This document shows, one piece after another, positions 26,833 to 37,035 of a DNA stretch of 64,000 bases (the stretch's first letter is position 1; every line of letters starts with the position of its first letter). Both the position numbers and the translations under genes were made by a program. This stretch comes from Paracoccus aerius. GTDB lineage: Bacteria; Pseudomonadota; Alphaproteobacteria; Rhodobacterales; Rhodobacteraceae. The notes beneath the pieces were generated by a model that saw only the letters and a program-made list of their open reading frames with translations, did not search any database and was not told the origin of the DNA. The stretch is taken from assembly GCF_014656455.1 (NCBI RefSeq), contig NZ_BNCL01000009.1, positions 62,001 through 126,000 on the forward strand. The letters are read 5' to 3'.

Positions 26833-28310
26833 TGCGACTGCCGGTCCTTTGCAAGGTTGCCAAAGCGGGTGAACTGGCCTTCGAAAGACAGCTCGACCGT
26901 GCCGATGGGTCCGTGGCGCTGCTTGCCCAGGATCACCTCGGCCTTGCCATGGCACTGTTCCATCACCTGCTGCCACTTGGCCATGGCGTCAAGATCGCTG
27001 TCCGACGGCTTCTCGCGTTCCTTGTAGTATTCCTCGCGGAACACGAACATCACGATGTCGGCGTCCTGTTCGATGGATCCGGATTCGCGCAGGTCGGAAA
27101 GCTGCGGGCGCTTGTCGTCGCGGTTTTCGACCTGGCGGGACAACTGCGACAGGGCGATGACTGGAATGTTCAGCTCCTTGGCCACGGCCTTCAACCCTTG
27201 CGTGATCTCGGACACCTCGTTCACGCGGCTGTCCTTGGCGGAGGCTGCCTTCAGAAGCTGAAGATAGTCCACCATCAGCACATCAAGCCCATGCGTCCGC
27301 TTCAGCTTGCGGGCGCGGGCGGCAAGCTGGTTGATCGGCAGGGCGGGCGTGTCGTCGATGTAAAGCGGGCAGTTCTGCAAGGCGTGCGCCGCCTCGACGA
27401 AGCGGCGGAACTCGGCCTCGTCCATGTTGCCGCTGCGGATGCGTTCGCTGGGCACCTCGGCTGCTTCCGACAAGATCCTGGCTGCAAGCTGTTCGGCCGA
27501 CATCTCAAGGCTGAAAAAGCCCACGACGCCGCCCTCGACCGTGCCGATGGTGCCGTCGGGCCGTTCGCCGGTCTTGTGGGCCTTGGCGATGTTGAAGGCG
27601 ATGTTGGTCGCAAGCGAGGTCTTCCCCATCGAGGGACGGCCCGCCAGGATGATGAGGTCCGAGTTATTCAGCCCGCCCATCTTGCCGTCCAGGTCGATCA
27701 GCCCGGTCGAGATCCCCGACAGCTTGCCGTCGCGCTGATAGGCGGCGTTGGCCGCTTGCACGGCCCCGGTCACGGCCTTGAGGAATGACTGGAAGCCACG
27801 CTCGGCAGTGCCGGCCTCGCCCAGCTTGTACAGCGTCTGTTCGGCCGCCTTGATCTGTTCCTCGGCCTCGTCACCCACCTCGACGGTGGCGGCGCGGGCG
27901 GAAATATCCTGGCCAAGCTGGATCAGTTCGCGGCGCAGGGCGAATTCGCGGATCATCTGGGCGTAATCGCGCGCGGCATAGGCGCTGATCGCGGCCCCCG
28001 CGATCCGCGCCAGATAGGCAGGGCCGCCCAGTTCCTTCAGCCCGTCGTCATGTTCCAGAAAGGCCTTGATCGTGACCGGACTGGCAAGGGCGTTCTTGCG
28101 GATGCGTTCGGAACAGATGTCGAAGATGCGGGCATGGACCGGATGATAGAAGTGATCCGGCTTGATGATCTGGCTGACGCGGTCGAAAACGTCGTTGTTG
28201 GTCAGAAGGGCGCCCAGAAGCTGCTGTTCGGCCTCGAGCGAGAAGGGGATCGAGGGCGTCTCCTCGGCGCTGACGGGCTGGCCTGGAATGATGGCGCGGA
28301 GATTGGTCAT
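26823..28310 (-). CDS. dnaB: Replicative DNA helicase DnaB
   Basis: The 495-residue protein has an N-terminal helical domain that binds primase (PFSLEAEQQLLGALLTNN), Walker A GRPSMGKTS, DVLMVDYLQLL (Walker B), and LSQLSRQVENRDDKRP with the arginine finger region. There is no intein. It unwinds DNA at the fork as a hexamer. A perfect DnaA box lies 99 bases upstream of the start. Confidence 0.97.
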   Translation of the reverse strand: MTNLRAIIPGQPVSAEETPSIPFSLEAEQQLLGALLTNNDVFDRVSQIIKPDHFYHPVHARIFDICSERIRKNALASPVTIKAFLEHDDGLKELGGPAYLARIAGAAISAYAARDYAQMIREFALRRELIQLGQDISARAATVEVGDEAEEQIKAAEQTLYKLGEAGTAERGFQSFLKAVTGAVQAANAAYQRDGKLSGISTGLIDLDGKMGGLNNSDLIILAGRPSMGKTSLATNIAFNIAKAHKTGERPDGTIGTVEGGVVGFFSLEMSAEQLAARILSEAAEVPSERIRSGNMDEAEFRRFVEAAHALQNCPLYIDDTPALPINQLAARARKLKRTHGLDVLMVDYLQLLKAASAKDSRVNEVSEITQGLKAVAKELNIPVIALSQLSRQVENRDDKRPQLSDLRESGSIEQDADIVMFVFREEYYKEREKPSDSDLDAMAKWQQVMEQCHGKAEVILGKQRHGPIGTVELSFEGQFTRFGNLAKDRQSQWD

Positions 28311-28408
28311 GGACTGCCCCCTTTGGTCTTCGGTACCGTTCTACACGCGAAGTCCCGCGCGGGGAACGCCGCGGGGTTCGTTTTCGGGGGGCGGTTCTGT
28401 GGACTGCC

Positions 28409-28417
28409 TGTGGATAA
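28409..28417 (-). promoter_or_regulatory. DnaA box upstream of dnaB
   Basis: The minus strand reads TTATCCACA, a perfect match to the DnaA consensus, between the pyrE stop and the dnaB start. A partial second copy (GTCCACAGA on the minus strand) is 11 bases away. A single box suits transcriptional control of dnaB by DnaA better than an origin. Confidence 0.5.
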
Positions 28418-28418
28418 G

Positions 28419-29090
28419 TCAGGCGTTGGCTGCCTGCCAGGCGCGGGGGTCGGTCAGGAAGGTCTCGACCTCGGCCAGCGTTTGCTCGTCGAACGCCGCC
28501 TGGGCGCGGGCCTCGGCCAGGACGTCCCACCAGGTGCAGAGGTGATGCAGCGTTACACCATGATCGGCCAGGCGTTGCGTCGTTTCCGGGAAGATGCCGT
28601 AATAGAAGATCACCGCGGTATGCGCGCAGCTGGCCCCGGTATCGCGAATCGCGTCCACGAAGGACAGCTTGCTGCCGCCGTCGGTGGTCAGATCCTCGAC
28701 CAGCAGGACACGCTGGCCCTCGGTCATGGCGCCTTCGATCCGGGCGTTGCGGCCGTAACCCTTGGGCTTCTTGCGCACATAGGTCATGGGCAGGCCCAGC
28801 CGTTCCGCGACCATGGCGGCGAAAGGAATGCCCGCGGTCTCGCCGCCAGCCACGTTGTCGAAGGCCTCGAAGCCGGCGTCCCGCATCACCGTCGCAGCCA
28901 TGAAGTCCATCAGGGTCGCGCGGACGCGTGGAAAGCTGATGATGCGGCGGCAATCCACGTAGGTCGGACCCTTGAGGCCCGAGGCATAGGTGAAGGGCTG
29001 GGCCGCGTTGAAGTCCACGGCCTTGATTTCCAGCAGCATCCGGGCGGACAGGCGGGCGATCTCCTCGCGCGCGGGAAAAGTCAGGCTCAT
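28419..29090 (-). CDS. pyrE: Orotate phosphoribosyltransferase
   Basis: The 223-residue enzyme joins orotate to PRPP in pyrimidine synthesis. It begins [18 protein letters not shown], has [18 protein letters not shown], the [17 protein letters not shown] loop, and the PRPP motif [14 protein letters not shown]. Its ATG overlaps the pyrC stop (ATGA), so the two are translated together. Confidence 0.95.
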   Translation of the reverse strand: MSLTFPAREEIARLSARMLLEIKAVDFNAAQPFTYASGLKGPTYVDCRRIISFPRVRATLMDFMAATVMRDAGFEAFDNVAGGETAGIPFAAMVAERLGLPMTYVRKKPKGYGRNARIEGAMTEGQRVLLVEDLTTDGGSKLSFVDAIRDTGASCAHTAVIFYYGIFPETTQRLADHGVTLHHLCTWWDVLAEARAQAAFDEQTLAEVETFLTDPRAWQAANA

Positions 29091-30130
29091 TTGTCCTCCA
29101 GGTGCCAGAAAAGGGGGAAGCCGGGGTCGAAGACGGTGACGGTTTCGCCGCCTGCGGCGACCTGGGCCGGGTAGTCGGCAGGCCTGTCGCGGCGGGTCAG
29201 GGTGATCCGGCCGTCGTTCGGGAGAAGCCCATAGAAGGCGGCCCCGTTCAGGCTGGCGAATGCTTCCAGCCGGTCCAGGGCGTTTTCGTCCTCGAAGACC
29301 TGGGCCAGGATCGACATGGTGTTCGGCGCGGTGAAGCAGCCAGCACAGCCGCACGGTTGCAGCTTGGCGCTGTCCGCATGGGGGGCGCTGTCGGTTCCCA
29401 GGAAGAAGCGCGCCTCGCCGCTGGTTGCGGCCTCGCGCAGCGCCAGGCGGTGCGATTCGCGCTTGGCGACAGGCAGGCAATAGTAGTGGGGCCGGATGCC
29501 GCCAGCCAGGATTGCATTGCGGTTGATGACCAGGTGATGCGTGGTGATCGTCGCAGCCAGATCGTCACCGCCCGACCGGGCATAGGCCACGCCCTCGCTG
29601 GTGGTGATATGTTCCATCACCACGCGCAGGCCGGGCGTGCGGCGGCGCAGCGGGTCCAGCACGCGGTCGATGAAGACAGCCTCGCGGTCGAAGATGTCCA
29701 CGGCCGGATCGGTGACCTCTCCGTGGACGCACAGCGTGACGCCAGCCTCGGCCATGGCCTCCAGCACGGGCCGGACGCGGTCGAAATCGGTGACGCCGCT
29801 GGCGGAGTTGGTCGTGGCGCCCGCAGGATACAGCTTAACCGCGCGGATGATGCCGTCCCTGAACGCGGCCACCACATCGGCGGGATCGGTCGCGTCAGTC
29901 AGATACAGCGTCATCTGCGGCTGCAGCGCCGCCCCCTCGGGCAGGGCCGCCAGGATCCGGTCGCGATAAGCTGCGGCCTGCGCGCCTGTCACCACCGGGG
30001 GCACCAGGTTCGGCATGATGATCGCGCGGCCGAAGCCCGCGGAATGGGGGGCGACGGCCGCCAGCATCGCGCCGTCGCGCAGGTGCAGGTGCCAGTCGTC
30101 GGGGCGGCGAAGGGTGATGCGGTCGGTCAT
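29087..30130 (-). CDS. pyrC: Dihydroorotase (class II)
   Basis: The 347-residue zinc amidohydrolase closes carbamoyl aspartate to dihydroorotate. It has the metal motif HLHLRDG near residue 14, [14 protein letters not shown] with the carboxylated lysine near residue 100, [19 protein letters not shown] and GTDSAPH with the catalytic Asp. It leads the pyrC-pyrE operon and has an unusually close promoter. Confidence 0.95.
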   Translation of the reverse strand: MTDRITLRRPDDWHLHLRDGAMLAAVAPHSAGFGRAIIMPNLVPPVVTGAQAAAYRDRILAALPEGAALQPQMTLYLTDATDPADVVAAFRDGIIRAVKLYPAGATTNSASGVTDFDRVRPVLEAMAEAGVTLCVHGEVTDPAVDIFDREAVFIDRVLDPLRRRTPGLRVVMEHITTSEGVAYARSGGDDLAATITTHHLVINRNAILAGGIRPHYYCLPVAKRESHRLALREAATSGEARFFLGTDSAPHADSAKLQPCGCAGCFTAPNTMSILAQVFEDENALDRLEAFASLNGAAFYGLLPNDGRITLTRRDRPADYPAQVAAGGETVTVFDPGFPLFWHLEDK

Positions 30131-30138
30131 GGCCTGCC

Positions 30139-30166
30139 TCTATACATGGCAGGCCCGGCTTGCCAA
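30139..30166 (-). promoter_or_regulatory. Candidate promoter of pyrC-pyrE inside a palindrome
   Basis: On the minus strand TTGGCA (30166-30161) and TATAGA (30144-30139) are 16 bases apart. The second box lies in the loop of an 8-base palindrome, GGCCTGCC (30131-30138) with GGCAGGCC (30148-30155). The start codon follows only 8 bases after the -10 box, which would leave almost no 5' leader. Confidence 0.4.
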
Positions 30167-30263
30167 GCAGGCCCGCCGAAAATTGCACTGACCTATCCGA
30201 ATGTCCGACTTGTGTTGACGCCTGCGTCAGCCCAGACTGGTCCCATAGCGCAAGGAAAGCCCG

Positions 30264-30563
30264 ATGTTCCCGACGATGCCCAAGAACCCGCTCCGCCTCT
30301 GGCCCCAATTCGCCCGCATGACGATCGAGGCGCAGACGGTGATCGGCCTGCGGACCGCGGGCATGATGGGCATGATGGCCCAGGCGCCAGGAGAGCCGTT
30401 CCGAATGGTCGCCGAAAAGCAGGCGGCGGCGACCGAATCGCTGTTCGCCATGGCGCAGGCGGCGGGCCGGGGCGCAAGCGCCGAACGGGTCATGTCCGCC
30501 GCGCTGCGGCCCTATGGCAAGCGCATCCGCGCCAATTCGCGCCGCTTGACCAAGCCCCGCTGA
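30264..30563 (+). CDS. Conserved-looking small protein of unknown function
   Basis: The 99-residue protein starts MFPTMPKNPLRLWPQFARM and is rich in Ala and Met (RTAGMMGMMAQAPGEPFRM) with a basic C-terminus (RIRANSRRLTKPR). The pattern suggests amphipathic helices, and the segment EKQAAATESLFAMAQAAGRG is loosely reminiscent of helical phasin-type proteins, but I cannot assign a family. AAGGAAAGCCCG precedes the ATG. It may be co-transcribed with the SDR gene 53 bases downstream. Confidence 0.65.
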   Translation: MFPTMPKNPLRLWPQFARMTIEAQTVIGLRTAGMMGMMAQAPGEPFRMVAEKQAAATESLFAMAQAAGRGASAERVMSAALRPYGKRIRANSRRLTKPR

Positions 30564-30616
30564 CGGAACGAACCGCCGGTCCTGCCGTTCTGCTGCCTGA
30601 TGGCAGGAGGCATGGC

Positions 30617-31369
30617 ATGAAGACGGCACTGATCACCGGCGGCGCGCAGGGCATCGGCAGGGGCATTGTTCAGCGGCTGCGGGCCGACGGCTGGCGGGTG
30701 GCATTGTTCGACCTCGACCCCGAGGCGGTGGCCGAAATGGCCGGGGACGACCCTGACCTGCTGGCGCTGACGGTGGATGTTGCTGACGAGGATGCCGTTG
30801 AAGATGGCTTTGCGCAGCTGCGCGACTGGCTGGAGGCGGAGGGGCTGGACCTGCTGGTGTCCAATGCCGGGATCGCGAACCCTGAAACCGGCCCGATCGC
30901 GGCTCTGTCCCTGTCGGACTGGCAGCGGATGCTGGATAGCCACCTGACCGGCGCCTTCCTGATGGTCCGCGCCGCAGTGCCGCTTCTGCGGCAGGCGAAG
31001 GGGTCGATCATTCTGATGTCCTCGACCCGCGCGCTGCAGTCGGAACCTGAAACCGAGGCTTATGCGGCGTCCAAGGGTGCGCTGCTGGCGCTGTCGCACG
31101 CGCTTGCGGTCAGCCTTGGACCGGATATCCGCGTGAACGCCGTCCTGCCCGGCTGGATCGAGACCGCCGACTACCAGAAGCGCGCCAGCCGCAGCACCCC
31201 CCAGCACAGCGAGGCCGAGAAGGCGCAGCATCCCGTCGGACGGATCGGGACACCAGGGGATATCGCAGGGCTGGTGGCCTATCTCGCCTCGGACGAGGCG
31301 GGCTTCATCACCGGCCAGCGATTCGTGGTCGATGGCGGGATGTCGGCACGGATGATCTATCCGGCATAG
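30617..31369 (+). CDS. SDR family oxidoreductase
   Basis: The 250-residue protein begins MKTALITGGAQGIGRGIV with the TGxxxGIG cofactor motif, has the LVSNAGIANPE segment and the catalytic YAASK (TEAYAASKGALLALS), with Ser in IILMSSTRA. The end ITGQRFVVDGGMSARMIYPA is standard for classical SDRs. AGGAGG lies 6 bases before the ATG. The substrate, an alcohol or keto group, is unknown. Confidence 0.88.
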   Translation: MKTALITGGAQGIGRGIVQRLRADGWRVALFDLDPEAVAEMAGDDPDLLALTVDVADEDAVEDGFAQLRDWLEAEGLDLLVSNAGIANPETGPIAALSLSDWQRMLDSHLTGAFLMVRAAVPLLRQAKGSIILMSSTRALQSEPETEAYAASKGALLALSHALAVSLGPDIRVNAVLPGWIETADYQKRASRSTPQHSEAEKAQHPVGRIGTPGDIAGLVAYLASDEAGFITGQRFVVDGGMSARMIYPA

Positions 31370-31420
31370 GAAAGGGCGGCAGGTTCGACCCGCCGACCCT
31401 GTTTCACCCGGCTCGCCGGT

Positions 31421-32422
<1,002 letters not shown>

Positions 32423-32530
32423 GGTTCTCTCTCCCGACCAAGTGACGTTGGGTTCCTCTAGCGTGCCATTCCGGGTGATGCAAATGCCGCGTGGTGCCCG
32501 TCCAGGCTGCCCCTGACAGGCTGCGCGGTG

Positions 32531-32674
32531 TTAGCGCCAGAAGCTGACATGCTCGATGAAGCCGTCCATCGAGCGCGCCACCAGCAAGGGCAGATCCCAA
32601 TGCAGCCACAGCTGGTCGGCGGCAAACAGCGCCAGGATCAGGATCACAAGGGCAACGGCGATCGCGTTGGTCAT
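32531..32674 (-). CDS. Small single-pass membrane protein, 47 residues
   Basis: Reading the minus strand from ATG at 32674 to TAA at 32531 gives MTNAIAVALVILILALFAAD followed by QLWLHWDLPLLVARSMDGFI and EHVSFWR. One transmembrane helix fills residues 4-19 and the end SFWR recalls short proteins found near gap in other Rhodobacterales. It lies between fliG and gap on the same strand, 109 bases before gap. Function unknown. Confidence 0.6.
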   Translation of the reverse strand: MTNAIAVALVILILALFAADQLWLHWDLPLLVARSMDGFIEHVSFWR

Positions 32675-32715
32675 GACCCGCTTATCGGCCCCGGCGTCCG
32701 GCTGCGCAAGCCTGC

Positions 32716-33726
32716 TCAGTCCTCGTCCTGGGGCAGGATCAGGGTGATCTCGCCTGCTTCCTCCAGCCGGCGGATGGCGGCGACGACCTCGTTCATGGCT
32801 TCCTCGATATCGGAGGCGCGCAGCTTGCCCAGATCGTTGCGTTCCTCTCGCAGCCCGTCCGCCATGCGCTGCGACAGGTTGGACAGGATGAACTCGGCCG
32901 CTGCGGCTTCCGCTTCACCCTGCGCGGCAAGGGCGCGGACCAGGACCGGCTGCTCGACCTCGCGGATGATGCGGGGAATGTCGCGGGGCAGGACCCGGGC
33001 GGGGATATGGGCGAAGATGAAGATCGCCTTGCGCACATTGCCCGCGAAATCCGCGTCATGGCTGTCGAGGCTGCTGAGAACATCGTCCCGCAGATCGGCC
33101 GTCGCGAAGTTGAGGATCGCGCCCATCCGGTCGGTCGCGGGGGTGGGAATGGCGGGACGCGGCAGGGCCTCGGCCGCCTGAAGCAGGATCAGGCCGACGC
33201 GGTTCAGCGATTCGGGCGTCACGCCCGCCGTCATGGACATGGCCTGCGCCACGGCGCGGGCACGTTCGCGGGGCAGGGCCACAAACAGTTCGGATGCCCG
33301 TTCCACCGGAAGCTTGGACAGCATCAGGGCCACCATCTCGACGGCTTCGGTATTGGCAAGCGCGGTGATGGCGGGGGCGGGCAGGGCGGCGATGCGCGGC
33401 CAGGGGTCGCCCCGGCCGGATACGGCTGCCCGCCGCCGCAGCCGGTCGGTGCTGTCTTCGGAAAGCTGCGCGCCCAGCATGGCCAGCGTGCCGTCCAGAT
33501 CGCCGGGGAAGGTCACGCCTACGGATTCGAGCCGGTCGCAAAACTCGGTAATGATCGCGTCGCGGGTCTGGCGGTCGATCAGTTCCATCCCCGCCATTTC
33601 CTCGGCCAGCAGGGTCTGGCTTTCGCTGTCCAGCCGCGACAGGCCGGATGCCTGATCGTCGTCAAGCAGAAGCCGCACGATCACCGCCGCCTTCTGCCTT
33701 TGGTTCAATCCCGTTTGTATTGTCAT
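32716..33726 (-). CDS. FliG-like flagellar motor switch family protein (orphan)
   Basis: The 336-residue protein matches FliG in length and layout: an N-terminal helical part (LNQRQKAAVIVRLLLDDD), a middle domain with EAVEMVALMLSKLPVERASELF, and a C-terminal domain containing IFAHIPARVLPRDIPRIIREVEQPVLVRALAA. The last segment aligns with the FliG C-terminal torque helix region (LDDR..Q..LREV). No other flagellar gene is in the window. It might serve a flagellum encoded elsewhere or be a divergent paralogue. Confidence 0.72.
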   Translation of the reverse strand: MTIQTGLNQRQKAAVIVRLLLDDDQASGLSRLDSESQTLLAEEMAGMELIDRQTRDAIITEFCDRLESVGVTFPGDLDGTLAMLGAQLSEDSTDRLRRRAAVSGRGDPWPRIAALPAPAITALANTEAVEMVALMLSKLPVERASELFVALPRERARAVAQAMSMTAGVTPESLNRVGLILLQAAEALPRPAIPTPATDRMGAILNFATADLRDDVLSSLDSHDADFAGNVRKAIFIFAHIPARVLPRDIPRIIREVEQPVLVRALAAQGEAEAAAAEFILSNLSQRMADGLREERNDLGKLRASDIEEAMNEVVAAIRRLEEAGEITLILPQDED

Positions 33727-33797
33727 AAACCCTGTCCAGATCGACCGTTCGTGCGGCCAATCTGGCAGAGCTTCCCTAACATCGGGTTTACGTGACC

Positions 33798-35111
33798 CTA
33801 TTTCATGTCTTCGTCGAAGACGCGGCGGAAGATCGTGTCCACATGCTTGGTGTGATAGCCAAGGTCGAACTTCTCCTCGATCTCGGCCGGGGACAGGGCT
33901 GCAGTCACCTCGGCATCGGCCAGAAGTTCTTCCCTGAAGTCAGCGCCCTGTTCCCATACCTTCATGGCGTTTCGCTGCACCAGGCGATAGGCGTCCTCGC
34001 GCGAGACGCCTGCCTGCGTCAGTGCCAGCAGCACGCGCTGCGACATTACCAGGCCTTTGAACTTGTTCATGTTGGCCAGCATGTTGTCGGGGTAGACGAC
34101 CAGCTTCTCGATCACACCGGCAAGGCGGTTCAGCGCGAAGTCCAGCGTGATGGTGGCGTCCGGTGCGATGCCACGTTCGACGGATGAATGGCTGATGTCG
34201 CGTTCGTGCCACAGCGCGACGTTCTCCATCGCCGGGATCACGGCCATGCGAACAAGGCGGGCGAGGCCGGTCAGGTTTTCCGTCAAGACCGGGTTGCGCT
34301 TGTGCGGCATCGCCGAACTGCCCTTTTGTCCGGGGCTGAAGAATTCCTCGGCCTCCAGAACCTCGGTCCGCTGCATGTGCCGGATCTCGATGGCGACGTT
34401 CTCGATGCTGGACGCGATCACGCCAAGCGTCGCGAAGAACATCGCGTGACGGTCGCGCGGGATCACCTGCGTGCTGATGGGTTCAGGGCGCAAGCCCAGT
34501 TTTGCGCAGACATGTTCCTCGACCGCGGGGTCGATATTGGCGAAGGTGCCAACCGCGCCGCTGATCGCGCCGGTCGCGACTTCCCAACGGGCGCGCTCCA
34601 GACGCTCGCGGTTGCGGTTCATCTCGGCGTAAAAGCGCGCGAAGGTCAGACCCATGGTGGTGGGTTCCGCATGGATGCCGTGGCTGCGGCCGATGCGCAC
34701 TGTGTCCTTGTGTTCATAGGCGCGGGCCTTCAGCGCGGCCAGGACGCGGTCCATGTCGGCCAGCAGGATGTCGGCGGCGCGCACCAGTTGCACATTCAGC
34801 GTGGTGTCCAGCACGTCGCTGCTGGTCATGCCCTGGTGGACGAAGCGTGCCTCGTCCGACCCGACATGTTCGGCCAGGTGGGTGAGGAAGGCGATCACGT
34901 CGTGCTTTGTCACCGCCTCGATCTCGTCGATGCGGGCCACGTCGAAGTCCACGTCCTTGGCGCGCCATACGGCCTCGGCGTTCTCGCGAGGGATGACGCC
35001 CAGGTCAGCCTGGGCGTCGCAGGCATGGGCCTCGATCTCGAACCAGATGCGGAAACGGGTTTCGGGGGACCAGATGGCGGTCATCTCGGGGCGGGCATAG
35101 CGCGGGATCAT
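33798..35111 (-). CDS. purB: Adenylosuccinate lyase
   Basis: The 437-residue enzyme acts twice in purine synthesis. It begins MIPRYARPEMTAIWSPETRF, has TSSDVLDTTLNVQLVRA, RSHGIHAEPTTMGLTFA with the catalytic histidine, and the fumarase-lyase signature GSSAMPHKRNP. The ATG at 35111 has GGAGC upstream; a longer frame extension upstream is not protein-like. Confidence 0.95.
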   Translation of the reverse strand: MIPRYARPEMTAIWSPETRFRIWFEIEAHACDAQADLGVIPRENAEAVWRAKDVDFDVARIDEIEAVTKHDVIAFLTHLAEHVGSDEARFVHQGMTSSDVLDTTLNVQLVRAADILLADMDRVLAALKARAYEHKDTVRIGRSHGIHAEPTTMGLTFARFYAEMNRNRERLERARWEVATGAISGAVGTFANIDPAVEEHVCAKLGLRPEPISTQVIPRDRHAMFFATLGVIASSIENVAIEIRHMQRTEVLEAEEFFSPGQKGSSAMPHKRNPVLTENLTGLARLVRMAVIPAMENVALWHERDISHSSVERGIAPDATITLDFALNRLAGVIEKLVVYPDNMLANMNKFKGLVMSQRVLLALTQAGVSREDAYRLVQRNAMKVWEQGADFREELLADAEVTAALSPAEIEEKFDLGYHTKHVDTIFRRVFDEDMK

Positions 35112-35256
35112 GGGGGCTCCTTTCGGGTTGGGGCGGGCATAGCGGGGTGCTGACGCGGGGGCAAGTTTTCGATTGCCCCACCGGGGCGGATGGGAACATT
35201 CGGGCCGGGCAAGCTGTTGAGGAAGCAAACCGATCCGACAAAGCCGGAGACAAGCG

Positions 35257-35982
35257 ATGAAGCCGACCCACGACGACGACCGTCCCCAGACAGAAGCCGA
35301 CCATACCAGCGAAACCCGCTTTGGCCCCCGCCCCGTACCCCAGGGGCATCGCGTGCCCCACGGTGCCCCGCAGCCGCGCCGGGTGATCCCTTCGGGGGAC
35401 GCATCGTCGGATGGCCGGTCGGCCCATCCGTATTCTTCGACCGGGGCGAAGATCGCGGTCTGGGGCGGGATTGGCCTTGGCGTTGCGGGCGGCACGGCGG
35501 CTGCGGTCCTGGCGATCCGCAAGATCGCCGAGGCGCTGTCAGACGATCCGCGTCCATTGTCGTCGACCCGCCACCATGCGGCCCCTTCGTCCGCACCGCG
35601 CTTCGCCCGGCTGGATGAGGATGAGCGCGAGGCAATGCGTCGTCGCGTCCGCGCCCAGGATCGCGAGGACCGAGAGGAAATCGCCCGCCTGCGCGCCGAA
35701 GCCTCTCAGGCCCGGTCAACGGCCGCGCCCAGGATCAAGCGGAAGAAGGCCAACTTCGCGGAAAGCCTCATCGACACCTCGACCCGCCTGTCCCAAAGCC
35801 TTGAGGGTGTCGCGAAGTCCATGGCCCTGGCGGTCGAAAGCTTCCGCGGGGTCGCGACCCAGGCGACCGGCATCGTCCAGGAATTCGCAGGCACGGCCGA
35901 ACAGTTGCGTGCGGCCCTGCGCGGAGAGCCGGTTTCGGATACCCGCCGGACCAAGGACGATGAACGAACCCACCGGCTGTAG
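35257..35982 (+). CDS. Membrane-anchored protein of unknown function
   Basis: The 241-residue protein has a charged, proline-rich N-terminus, one glycine-rich transmembrane helix (AKIAVWGGIGLGVAGGTAAA at about residues 63-82) and a long arginine- and glutamate-rich helix after it (DEDEREAMRRRVRAQDREDR). The rest is amphipathic and includes VESFRGVATQATGIVQEFAG. I do not recognise the family. It ends 21 bases before the YihY gene and is probably in the same operon. Confidence 0.65.
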   Translation: MKPTHDDDRPQTEADHTSETRFGPRPVPQGHRVPHGAPQPRRVIPSGDASSDGRSAHPYSSTGAKIAVWGGIGLGVAGGTAAAVLAIRKIAEALSDDPRPLSSTRHHAAPSSAPRFARLDEDEREAMRRRVRAQDREDREEIARLRAEASQARSTAAPRIKRKKANFAESLIDTSTRLSQSLEGVAKSMALAVESFRGVATQATGIVQEFAGTAEQLRAALRGEPVSDTRRTKDDERTHRL

Positions 35983-36003
35983 CCGTTGATCGGGGCGAAG
36001 TGG

Positions 36004-37035
36004 ATGCAGCAGGACAAGCCCCGCGTTCTCGATGCGCTTTTCGGAGATCTGGATGACACCACTCGCCGGCGCTTTGGCCTGAAGACCCAGGGCGCCGAGC
36101 CAAAGGCGCCGGACGAAGCGCCCCGCATGCGGGGGATGCGGCCCGAGGATATCGGGCTGCGCCATCTTCGCAGGTCAGACTGGTGGGCGATCGCGCAGGC
36201 GACGCTTGCGCAGATCGGCACCGACCGCGTAACGGCTGTGGCGGGCGGTATTACCTTCTTCGGCCTTCTTTCGCTGTTTCCCGCCCTGACCGCATTCGTG
36301 TCGATCTATGGCCTCGTGGCTGATCCTGCCACCATTTCCGGTCACCTGGACATGCTGGAAACCCTGCTGCCCGAGGGCGCGCTTGGGATCATCCGCGACC
36401 AGGTGCGGGCCATTACGTCATCACCTCAGACAGCCTTGTCGGTGGCGGGGATCGGCGGGCTGCTGGTTGCCTTCTATTCGGCCAATGGCGGGATGAAGGC
36501 GCTGCTGTCCGCGCTGAACGTCGCCTTCTTCCAGACCGAGACGCGCACCTTCCTGCGCCTGAACATCGTGGCAATGGCCTTTACCCTTGGCGGCTTGGTG
36601 CTGATCATCCTGATGCTGGGCATGATCGCCGTGATCCCGATCCTTTTGCAGATGCTGCCCATGGCGGAAACGACCAGCACGTTTGTCGGGATGATCCGCT
36701 GGCCCATCATGTTCGGCGTCCTGATCCTGGCGCTTGCGGCGCTTTATCGCTGGGGACCGGATGCGCCGAACTCGCGGTGGCGGTGGATATCGCCCGGCGC
36801 CGTCCTGGCGGCGATCCTGCTGGTGATCGCGTCGGTTCTTTTCAGCTGGTATGCCGCCAACTTCGCCAATTATAACGAGACCTATGGCTCGCTTGGCGCC
36901 GTCGTTGCCCTGATGATGTGGCTGTGGCTGGCAGCAATGATCGTCCTGGTCGGGGCCGAGGTGAACTCGGAAATCGAGAGCCACCTGAAGAAGCTGGCCG
37001 GGGTTCCCGACAGAAGAAAGAAGGCGGCGGTGTGA
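36004..37035 (+). CDS. YihY/virulence factor BrkB family membrane protein
   Basis: The 343-residue protein has six hydrophobic helices and the family segments AGGITFFGLLSLFPALTAFV, FYSANGGMKALLSALN and YNETYGSLGAVVALMMWLWL. It was once called ribonuclease BN in error; the members are inner-membrane proteins of uncertain function. ATG at 36004 is preferred, though a TTG at 35986 is in frame. Its TGA overlaps the GTG of the SMR gene. Confidence 0.88.
   Translation: MQQDKPRVLDALFGDLDDTTRRRFGLKTQGAEPKAPDEAPRMRGMRPEDIGLRHLRRSDWWAIAQATLAQIGTDRVTAVAGGITFFGLLSLFPALTAFVSIYGLVADPATISGHLDMLETLLPEGALGIIRDQVRAITSSPQTALSVAGIGGLLVAFYSANGGMKALLSALNVAFFQTETRTFLRLNIVAMAFTLGGLVLIILMLGMIAVIPILLQMLPMAETTSTFVGMIRWPIMFGVLILALAALYRWGPDAPNSRWRWISPGAVLAAILLVIASVLFSWYAANFANYNETYGSLGAVVALMMWLWLAAMIVLVGAEVNSEIESHLKKLAGVPDRRKKAAV

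Noticed and set aside
28409..28417. Chromosomal origin of replication at the DnaA box
   Set aside because: Only one perfect box and no AT-rich unwinding region or usual origin neighbours.
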